Source: Deltaproteobacteria bacterium
GTDB taxonomy: Bacteria > Desulfobacterota > Syntrophia > Syntrophales > Smithellaceae
Assembly (NCBI GenBank): GCA_009668925.1
Contig: SBEK01000060.1
Location: 11,911 to 19,200, forward strand
Direction: 5' to 3'
DNA length: 7,290 nt
Shown piece after piece: positions 1-5,933 of this stretch; position 1 is the stretch's first letter, and the number at the start of each line of letters is the position of its first letter. The notes under the pieces were generated by a model. The model was not told the DNA's origin, searched no databases, and saw nothing but the letters and a program-made list of their open reading frames with translations. The position numbers and the translations under genes are program-made.

Positions 1-1197
1 GCCGCCGAGACCTTCGTGATCGAGGTGCCCGATACCCTGAGGGCGCTGGGAGACCTGGCGCAGGCCTACCGGAAGCGGTTTTCCGTTCCCGTCATCGGAC
101 TCACGGGGTCTTCCGGAAAGACGACCACCAAGGAAATGCTGGCGGGCATTCTTGCTAAGGAGAAGAAAGTTTTCAAGACGGAAGGAAATTTAAACAACCT
201 GATCGGGCTGCCGCAAACCATTCTGGGCATGACGAATCGCGACGAGATCATCATCCTGGAAATGGGAACGAACACGCGCGGCGAAATCAAAAGGCTCACG
301 CAAATTGCCGAGCCGGACATCGGGCTCATCACCAATGTCGGACCCGCGCACCTGGCGGGGTTCGGATCGGTGGAGGCGGTACGCCAAGAAAAGGGCGATT
401 TGTTTCTGAATATGAATCCTGCGGGAATTGCCGTCGTGAACCTCGATGACGAAGCGGTGCGCCAGATGGCGGATCAGTGGGCCGGCCGCCGCGTCACTTA
501 CAGCATGAGCGCCGCCGCGGATGTCTCAGTCACCGACATCCGGAAAAACGGCGCGCGGGGAATGAGTTTCACCCTGCTCGTTGGCGGGGAGGGTCACAAA
601 GTGGATATGAAGATCGCCGGTATCCACAATGTCTATAATGCCCTGGCGGCCGCAGCCGCCGCGCTGGCCTGCGGGGCGAGCCCGGATTCGATCAGGACGG
701 GGCTTTCGGCATTTACGGCGGTCGGCGGACGGATGGAGATCATTAAACTGCAAAACGGCGCCTATGTGATCAATGACGCCTATAATGCCAATCCCGCATC
801 GGTGCGGGAGGCGCTGCTGACCCTCAAGGATTTGAAGAATTCCCACAATGCCTTTGTCTTTTTAGGCGACATGCTGGAATTGGGGGACGCCGCTTCCGAA
901 ATGCACCGCCGGATCGGGATGCTTCTGGCGACGATCGGCGTGACGGCTGTTTTTCTTCAGGGTGATTTTGCCGAAGCGACGGCGGCAGGCGCCCGGGAAG
1001 GCGGACTCGGCGAGGGGCAGATCATTTTTTTGCAGGAGGATAGAGACGCGGTGGCGCAATTGAAGAAACAGTTGCGCAAAGGAGATTGGATACTGGTCAA
1101 GGGGTCGCGCCGGATGAAAATGGACAGGTTTGTGACCCGGATCCTTGAGGATTTCGGCGCTGAAAAAACAGAGCGCAGACCGGGAGAAGATACGTGA
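1..1197 (+). CDS. murF: UDP-N-acetylmuramoyl-tripeptide--D-alanyl-D-alanine ligase, 5'-partial
   Basis: MurF is the cytoplasmic Mur ligase that uses ATP to join D-Ala-D-Ala to UDP-MurNAc-tripeptide, the last soluble step of precursor synthesis. The frame is open from base 1 and ends at TGA 1195-1197, giving 398 visible residues. The GTG at 16 is not the true start: the frame continues upstream, and about 75 residues (most of the N-terminal UDP-substrate domain) are missing compared with the roughly 450-residue family. Counting from base 1, the ATP P-loop GSSGKTT is at residues 36-42, [13 protein letters not shown] follows, and [13 protein letters not shown] precedes Lys131, the likely carbamylated lysine (QEKGDLF). 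HNVYN is at 209-213, NDAYNANP at 258-265, GDMLELG at 289-295 and KGSRRMKMD near the C-terminus. These cover the central ATPase and C-terminal ligase domains. The last four bases overlap the mraY start. Identity as MurF rather than MurE rests on NDAYNANP and GDMLELG. Confidence 0.97.
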   Translation, partial: AAETFVIEVPDTLRALGDLAQAYRKRFSVPVIGLTGSSGKTTTKEMLAGILAKEKKVFKTEGNLNNLIGLPQTILGMTNRDEIIILEMGTNTRGEIKRLTQIAEPDIGLITNVGPAHLAGFGSVEAVRQEKGDLFLNMNPAGIAVVNLDDEAVRQMADQWAGRRVTYSMSAAADVSVTDIRKNGARGMSFTLLVGGEGHKVDMKIAGIHNVYNALAAAAAALACGASPDSIRTGLSAFTAVGGRMEIIKLQNGAYVINDAYNANPASVREALLTLKDLKNSHNAFVFLGDMLELGDAASEMHRRIGMLLATIGVTAVFLQGDFAEATAAGAREGGLGEGQIIFLQEDRDAVAQLKKQLRKGDWILVKGSRRMKMDRFVTRILEDFGAEKTERRPGEDT

Positions 1198-2273
1198 TTT
1201 ACGAATTTCTATATCCTTTGCATACGGCATTTTCATTTTTTAACGTGTTTCGTTATATCACGTTCCGGACGATCTTTGCTTCCATTACCGCTCTGCTCAT
1301 TTGCCTGCTTCTGGGGCGCCTGTTCATCGGCAAACTGCAAAATCTGCAGATTGATCAGCAAATCCGCGATGACGGACCGCAGACGCATCTGGCGAAGAAA
1401 GGCACGCCCACCATGGGCGGCATTCTGATTATCTTTGCCGTGGTGATTTCCACGCTGCTTTGGGCCAACTTCGCCGTCGGCTACATCTGGCTGGCCCTGC
1501 TGGTGACCGTCGGATTCGGCCTCATCGGCTTTGTGGATGATTACCGGAAACTGGCCGGCCGGAATTCCCGGGGCATTTCGGGTAAAACAAGGCTTGCCGC
1601 AGAAATCGTCATCGCCTTGTTCGTCGGCGTGATCCTGTACTTCAAGCCGGGGTTCAGTACGCAGGTGACGATTCCCTTTTTTAAAACCGTTTTGCCCAAT
1701 CTGGGCTGGGGATATATCGTGCTTTGCGCTTTTATTATTGTCGGGGCGGCCAATGCGGTGAATCTGACGGACGGTCTCGACGGCCTGGCGACCGGTCCCG
1801 CGGGTATCTGTTTTGTGACGTATCTGCTTTTTGCTTATTTTGCCGGCAATATCAAGGTGGCCGGTTATCTGCAAATTCCCTATGTTCCGGGCGCCGGAGA
1901 ATTATCGGTGTTCTGCGGGGCCTTTATGGGCGCGACGCTCGGGTTTTTATGGTTTAACGCCTATCCCGCGGAAATATTCATGGGCGATGTCGGATCCCTG
2001 TCCATCGGCGGCGCGCTGGGGACCGTCGCGGTCATCACGAAGCAGGAAATTCTGCTCGCGATCGTCGGCGGGATCTTCGTGATGGAAACGTTTTCCGTCA
2101 TTTTTCAGGTGGGCTATTTCAAGCTGACGGGCGGCAAGCGGATTTTCCGGATGGCGCCGATTCATCATCATTTTGAACTGAAGGGCTGGGCGGAACCCAA
2201 GGTGATCGTCCGGTTCTGGATCATATCGATCCTGCTGGCGCTCCTGGCCATCATCACCTTGAAATTGCGTTAG
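1194..2273 (+). CDS. mraY: phospho-N-acetylmuramoyl-pentapeptide-transferase
   Basis: MraY is the integral membrane enzyme that transfers phospho-MurNAc-pentapeptide from its UDP carrier to undecaprenyl phosphate, making lipid I on the inner face of the cytoplasmic membrane. The protein has 359 residues, the normal family length (about 360), and is strongly hydrophobic with roughly ten membrane segments. Visible signatures are [18 protein letters not shown] at residues 59-76, the catalytic acidic pair D115-D116 in [18 protein letters not shown] at 190-199 with D193, D265 in FMGDVGS, and the APIHHHFE histidine loop with H324-H326. These match the Mg2+ and nucleotide-binding residues known for the family. 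The start is GTG 1194, sharing GTGA with the murF stop, and has a purine-rich GGGAGA at 1182-1187 six bases upstream. The N-terminus [20 protein letters not shown] aligns with the usual MraY beginning, which supports this start. No anomaly is seen. Confidence 0.98.
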   Translation: MIYEFLYPLHTAFSFFNVFRYITFRTIFASITALLICLLLGRLFIGKLQNLQIDQQIRDDGPQTHLAKKGTPTMGGILIIFAVVISTLLWANFAVGYIWLALLVTVGFGLIGFVDDYRKLAGRNSRGISGKTRLAAEIVIALFVGVILYFKPGFSTQVTIPFFKTVLPNLGWGYIVLCAFIIVGAANAVNLTDGLDGLATGPAGICFVTYLLFAYFAGNIKVAGYLQIPYVPGAGELSVFCGAFMGATLGFLWFNAYPAEIFMGDVGSLSIGGALGTVAVITKQEILLAIVGGIFVMETFSVIFQVGYFKLTGGKRIFRMAPIHHHFELKGWAEPKVIVRFWIISILLALLAIITLKLR

Positions 2274-2277
2274 AGGA
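2272..2277 (+). promoter_or_regulatory. murD ribosome binding site overlapping the mraY stop
   Basis: AGAGGA lies three bases before ATG 2281 and includes the last two bases of the mraY TAG stop at 2271-2273. Ribosomes finishing mraY therefore cover the murD initiation site, which implies coupled translation. The AGGA core is clear by eye; function is inferred. Confidence 0.6.
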
Positions 2278-2280
2278 AAA

Positions 2281-3627
2281 ATGGAACTTCGCGGAAAGAA
2301 AATTGTGGTTATCGGCATGGGCAGAACGGGAATCGCAACGGCGTCGTTTCTCGGAAAACAGGGCGCAGCGGTCGTGGCGGTCGATGAAAAGCCGCCCCGC
2401 GACTGGGGCGACTTGTTTACGCCGCTTCGTTCTTCGCCCTGGCTGACGATCGGCCGTTATGACGCAGCAGCGCTCGACGGCGCGGACCTGATCGTGCCGT
2501 CGCCGGGAATCCCGCCGCATCACGACCTGCTCGCCGCCGCGCTGGCCAAAAAGATTCCTATCATGAGCGAGATCGAACTGGCCTATCGGTTTATTACCGT
2601 GCCGATCATTGCCGTAACGGGCACCAACGGAAAAACCACTACGACGACGCTTCTGGGCCGGATCCTGGCGCACGCCGGAAAGAAAGTCTTCGTCGGCGGC
2701 AACATCGGCAATCCGCTCATTGAATATGCCGGATCGGCGCAGACCGACGATTTCATCGTCGCGGAGATCAGCAGCTTTCAGCTCCAGTGGATCAGGACAT
2801 TCCGTCCGCGAGCCGCGGTGCTTCTCAACATTACCTGCGATCACATCAACTATCACGGCTCGTTTGAAGAATACCGGCGCGTGAAGGCGAGTCTCTTTGA
2901 AAACCAGCAAGCGAATGATCTGGCCGTATTGAATGCGGAAGATGAAACGCAGGAAGGGCTCGCCGCCGGACTGAAAGCGCAGATCGTTTGGTTCAGTTCG
3001 CGCCGGGAGGTGAAGCCGGGGATCTTCCTGCAGGATGACGATATCGTTTACAGCCGGCCCGACGGCTCAGAAGAGCGCTACCCGGCCGGCATGATTCATC
3101 TCCCCGGGTTGCACAACGTCGAAAACGTTATGGCGGCGGTGGTCGCGGCGCGTTTCTGCGGCTGCTCCCGGGAAAGCATCATCGAAGCCGTGTCCGAATT
3201 TCGCGGCCTTTCCCATCGCATCGAATTTGCCGGCGAGAAAAACGGAATCAAATTTTATGACGATTCCAAGGGCACGAACGTGGATGCCGTCATCCGGGCG
3301 CTTCAGACGTTTTCCGCGCCCGTCGTTCTGCTTTTGGGGGGGCGGGACAAAGACGGAAATTTTGAGGCGCTGAAGCCGCTCATCGCAGCAAAGACACGGC
3401 AGGTCATTTTGTTCGGCGAGGCGCGAGGCCGCATTTTGCCGCAGTTGGGCGAAACGGCTGTACCGGCGGTCCAGGAGCCCACACTCAAAGAGGCCATTGT
3501 GCATGCCTACCGGATGGCCGGACCCGGGGATATCGTGCTCTTGTCGCCGGGATGTGCCAGCTTTGACGAGTTTGCCAACTACAAAGAACGCGGGGATTTT
3601 TTTAAGGACGTGGTCAGGACGCTCTAA
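2281..3627 (+). CDS. murD: UDP-N-acetylmuramoylalanine--D-glutamate ligase
   Basis: MurD is a cytoplasmic ATP-dependent ligase that adds D-glutamate to UDP-MurNAc-L-Ala. The protein has 448 residues, close to the usual 440-450, with three domains. An N-terminal Rossmann-like UDP-binding domain begins KIVVIGMGRTGIA. The central ATPase domain has P-loop GTNGKTT at 114-120, AEISSFQL at 161-168, the metal-site loop NITCDHINYH at 183-192, and K202 in YRRVKASLFENQ at the position of the carbamylated lysine. It also has HNVEN at 278-282. The C-terminal ligase domain shows SHRIE at 311-315, DDSKGTN at 327-333, GGRDKD at 353-358 and LSPGCASFDEFANYKERG at 421-438. SSFQL and SPGCASFDEF separate MurD from MurC, MurE and MurF. 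ATG 2281 is favoured by an AGAGGA three bases upstream and by the compact N-terminus. The metal-site loop ends DHIN where the family more often has DHLD or DHMD. The TAA stop shares one base with the ftsW ATG. Confidence 0.98.
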   Translation: MELRGKKIVVIGMGRTGIATASFLGKQGAAVVAVDEKPPRDWGDLFTPLRSSPWLTIGRYDAAALDGADLIVPSPGIPPHHDLLAAALAKKIPIMSEIELAYRFITVPIIAVTGTNGKTTTTTLLGRILAHAGKKVFVGGNIGNPLIEYAGSAQTDDFIVAEISSFQLQWIRTFRPRAAVLLNITCDHINYHGSFEEYRRVKASLFENQQANDLAVLNAEDETQEGLAAGLKAQIVWFSSRREVKPGIFLQDDDIVYSRPDGSEERYPAGMIHLPGLHNVENVMAAVVAARFCGCSRESIIEAVSEFRGLSHRIEFAGEKNGIKFYDDSKGTNVDAVIRALQTFSAPVVLLLGGRDKDGNFEALKPLIAAKTRQVILFGEARGRILPQLGETAVPAVQEPTLKEAIVHAYRMAGPGDIVLLSPGCASFDEFANYKERGDFFKDVVRTL

Positions 3628-4736
3628 TGGAAGCAGCAGTAAAAAAAGAGACGAATACGCCGGATATCATTCTTCTGCTCGTTACCCTGATCCTGGTGAC
3701 GGTCGGTACGGCGATGATTTATTCGTCGAGCTCGATTCTGGCCCTGGAAAAATTCAAGGACGGACAATTTTTTCTGAAGAAGCATTTGATGTTTGTTGTT
3801 GTGGGCCTCATGACGATGATTGTGATGACCAAGATTCCTTATGAACAGCTCAAACGCGTCGCGTATCCCGGCGTGATCCTCTCGATCATTTTATTGCTGC
3901 TGCTTTTTGTTCCGCACATCGGCATTCGGAGAGGGGGCGCGACCCGTTGGCTCAACATGGGCGTATTTTCGTTTCAGGTGACCGAGCTCGTCAAGGTGGC
4001 AATGGTGATTTTCCTGGCGCATCTCCTGACCCGCAAAGTGCACCATCTGAAAAAATTCAGCCGGGGCGTCCTGATTCCCCTTTCGGTGGCGGCCTTCATC
4101 ATGGGACTCATCATCCTGCAGCCGGATTTCGGGACGGTCGTGATTATCATGTCGATTCTGCTTCTGATGCTGTCGCTCGCCGGTTCGAGGATCACCCACC
4201 TGTTGTTTCTGGGCGCGGCGTTTATTCCGGTGGGTGTCTGGCTCATCATGCACAAGGGCTACCGGATGGCGCGCCTGACGGCTTTTCTGGATCCCTGGAA
4301 AGATGCCGACAATACGGGCTTTCAGCTGATCCAGTCGCTGATTTCCTTCGGCTCCGGCGGCGTGACGGGCATGGGGATCGGCGACGGGATGCAAAAGTTA
4401 TTTTACCTGCCGGAGCCGCACACGGATTTTATTCTGGCGGTGATCGCCGAGGAAAGCGGTTTTATCGGCGTGACGATCGTCATCGTCATGTTCATTATCT
4501 TCCTCCTGCGCGGCTTTATGATCGCGTTTCGGGCGCCGGATCTTTTCGGGACGCTTTTGGCGGCGGGGCTGACGATGCTGATCGCGATGCAGGCCTTCAT
4601 TAATATTGCGGGCGTTATGGGACTGATTCCGCTCAAGGGATTGGCGCTGCCTTTCCTGAGTTACGGCGGCACGTCTTTTGTCATGAGTATGCTGATGGTG
4701 GGGATTCTGCTCAACATATCCACGCGGCGGACATAA
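3627..4736 (+). CDS. ftsW: SEDS-family septal peptidoglycan polymerase FtsW
   Basis: FtsW is a multi-pass inner-membrane protein of the SEDS family. It polymerises lipid II into glycan strands at the division septum together with its partner transpeptidase FtsI (PBP3), which is not in the window. The protein has 369 residues with about ten membrane segments and a short cytoplasmic N-terminus. Family signatures are GATRWLNMGVFSFQVTELVK at 104-123, QPDFGT at 165-170, DPW at 222-224, and LPEPHTDFILAVIAEESGF at 261-279 with D267 at the position of the catalytic Asp shown for RodA and FtsW. NIAGVMGLIPLKGLALPF then LSYGGTS lie at 326-350. RodA is also SEDS, but this position between murD and murG points to FtsW. 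The start is ATG 3627, which overlaps the murD TAA as TAATG, with AGGA at 3616-3619 seven bases upstream. The QVTE at 117-120 departs from the common QPSE form. Confidence 0.96.
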   Translation: MEAAVKKETNTPDIILLLVTLILVTVGTAMIYSSSSILALEKFKDGQFFLKKHLMFVVVGLMTMIVMTKIPYEQLKRVAYPGVILSIILLLLLFVPHIGIRRGGATRWLNMGVFSFQVTELVKVAMVIFLAHLLTRKVHHLKKFSRGVLIPLSVAAFIMGLIILQPDFGTVVIIMSILLLMLSLAGSRITHLLFLGAAFIPVGVWLIMHKGYRMARLTAFLDPWKDADNTGFQLIQSLISFGSGGVTGMGIGDGMQKLFYLPEPHTDFILAVIAEESGFIGVTIVIVMFIIFLLRGFMIAFRAPDLFGTLLAAGLTMLIAMQAFINIAGVMGLIPLKGLALPFLSYGGTSFVMSMLMVGILLNISTRRT

Positions 4737-4754
4737 ATGCGGCGGAAAATATGA
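4737..4754 (+). other. five-codon open reading frame between ftsW and murG
   Basis: Directly after the ftsW TAA stop is ATG CGG CGG AAA ATA TGA, a five-codon ORF. Its TGA (4752-4754) overlaps the in-frame upstream murG candidate ATG (4751) as ATGA. It could pass terminating ribosomes on to murG, or it may be chance. The arrangement is seen directly; any role is speculation. Confidence 0.2.
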
Positions 4755-4772
4755 ACGCGCACGATGTCAGGC

Positions 4773-4780
4773 GGGGGAGG
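4773..4780 (+). promoter_or_regulatory. ribosome binding site that favours the murG GTG start
   Basis: GGGGGAGG lies nine bases before GTG 4790 and is the strongest Shine-Dalgarno-like sequence in the ftsW-murG junction. The alternative ATG 4751 has only a weak GGCGGA upstream. This match is the main reason for placing the murG start at 4790. Confidence 0.6.
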
Positions 4781-4789
4781 AACAAACCG

Positions 4790-5887
4790 GTGCGGGTAAT
4801 CATTGCGGGAGGAGGAACGGGAGGTCACTTGTTTCCCGGCATTGCCGTGGCGGAGGAATTTCTGAAGCGCGATTCGCAAAGCCTCGTGATGTTTATCGGC
4901 ACAAAGAGAGGCATTGAGCACCGGCTCCTGGGACCGCTGGGGTATACGCTCAAAGAAATCGATATTGAAGGGCTAAAGGGGCGGGGAGTGAAGGCATTGA
5001 TCAAGAGCCTGTACGCCATACCGGCGAGCATGTTGCAGTCGCGGCGCATCCTTCGCGATTTTCAGCCGGATGTGGCCATCGGCGTCGGCGGCTATGCGTC
5101 CGGTCCCGCCGTGATGACGGCATGGATGATGAACATCCCGACCGCCATTGCCGAACAAAACGCACTGGCCGGGAACACGAACCGCATTTTGGGCAAGTTC
5201 GCAGACAGGATATTTTTGACGTACGAGCAAAGCAAGCATCAGTTTGCATCCCGTAAGGTTCTGGTGACGGGCAATCCCGTCCGCGCGGCTTTTGCCGCGG
5301 GTTTGGATCGTGGTGAGGAAAAAAAAACCGGACGGCAGGTTCTTATTTTCGGCGGCTCGCAGGGAGCGGCGGCCATTAACAAAACCGTTGTGGCCATGCT
5401 GCCGTTTTGGCAAAAAATGAAAGATCGCGTCCGGATCGTGCATCAAACGGGCGAGCGCGATCTGGAGATGGTCAAAAAGGCTTACGCCGATCAGGGCATC
5501 GCGGCGGATGTCCGCGCGTTTATCGTTGACATGGTGTCGGCCTATGCGGCCGCCGATCTGATGATCTGCCGCGCGGGAGCGACATCGCTTGCGGAAATTA
5601 CGGCCGCGGGAAAGCCTTCGATCCTCATTCCTTTCCCGTATGCGGCTGATGACCATCAAACGCTCAACGCCCGGGCCATGGTCGAAGCGGGCGCGGCGGC
5701 GATGATCCCCGAGCGCGAGCTTTCCGCCGAAAAGCTTTTTGCGGCGGTGGAAGGACTATTCGCGGATGAACAGAAATTAAGACAGATGGAGAAACAATCG
5801 AAAGCGCTCGGCCGTCCGGATGCCGCGGCAAGAATGGTCGATGCCTGCATGCAGTTGGTTGCAGGAGGCAGGCGCGGGCGCTCGTAA
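4790..5887 (+). CDS. murG: UDP-GlcNAc: lipid I N-acetylglucosaminyltransferase MurG
   Basis: MurG is a GT-B fold glycosyltransferase (family GT28) bound to the inner face of the cytoplasmic membrane. It moves GlcNAc from UDP-GlcNAc to lipid I, making lipid II. From GTG 4790 the protein has 365 residues, the usual length. It opens MRVIIAGGGTGGHLFPG, with the glycine-rich GGGTGGH at 7-13. Further motifs are GVGGYASGP ending at 106, EQNALAGNTNR at 122-132, GNPVR at 161-165, GGSQGA at 188-193, RAGATSLAE at 261-269 and PFPYAADDHQ at 281-290. The last two form the nucleotide-sugar pocket, including the conserved Glu. An in-frame ATG at 4751 would add 13 mostly polar, basic residues. I prefer 4790 because the Rossmann strand normally starts at once and a strong ribosome site precedes it. 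An A9 run at 5319-5327 falls in the linker between the two domains. The tail (GGRRGRS) is basic. Confidence 0.97.
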   Translation: MRVIIAGGGTGGHLFPGIAVAEEFLKRDSQSLVMFIGTKRGIEHRLLGPLGYTLKEIDIEGLKGRGVKALIKSLYAIPASMLQSRRILRDFQPDVAIGVGGYASGPAVMTAWMMNIPTAIAEQNALAGNTNRILGKFADRIFLTYEQSKHQFASRKVLVTGNPVRAAFAAGLDRGEEKKTGRQVLIFGGSQGAAAINKTVVAMLPFWQKMKDRVRIVHQTGERDLEMVKKAYADQGIAADVRAFIVDMVSAYAAADLMICRAGATSLAEITAAGKPSILIPFPYAADDHQTLNARAMVEAGAAAMIPERELSAEKLFAAVEGLFADEQKLRQMEKQSKALGRPDAAARMVDACMQLVAGGRRGRS

Positions 5888-5919
5888 AGAAAGAAGAAAT
5901 CAGCACATGGGCAAATATC

Positions 5920-5924
5920 AGGAG
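5920..5924 (+). promoter_or_regulatory. ribosome binding site for murC
   Basis: AGGAG lies nine bases before ATG 5934, and a second AGGA sits at 5927-5930. It supports ATG 5934 over the in-frame ATG 5907, which has only an A-rich AGAAGAAA upstream. The 46-base murG-murC spacer (5888-5933) holds no other feature I can support. Confidence 0.6.
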
Positions 5925-5933
5925 ACAGGATTC

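Noticed and set aside
1553..1562. GGCCGGCC palindrome inside mraY, considered as a regulatory inverted repeat
   Set aside because: It is short, lies within conserved coding sequence, and matches ordinary Leu-Ala-Gly-Arg codons in GC-rich DNA.
3336..3342. G7 run in murD, considered as a phase-variation tract
   Set aside because: It encodes the conserved LLGGRDKD motif in frame, so the run follows from the glycine codons. Seven bases is also short for contingency switching.
3947..4603. A 218-codon plus-strand frame inside ftsW
   Set aside because: It is an out-of-frame reading of ftsW with Gly/Arg/Asp-rich sequence, while the ftsW frame carries every expected SEDS motif.
4973..5659. A 228-codon minus-strand open frame opposite murG
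   Set aside because: It has low-complexity, Arg/His-rich composition, no family motif, and is fully covered by murG. It is treated as a shadow, as are the minus-strand frames at 1233-1874, 2254-2910 and 6531-7166.
5888..5933. Purine-rich murG-murC spacer, considered as a promoter or terminator
   Set aside because: There is no convincing -35/-10 pair, no hairpin and no T-run. The only supportable element is the murC ribosome binding site.
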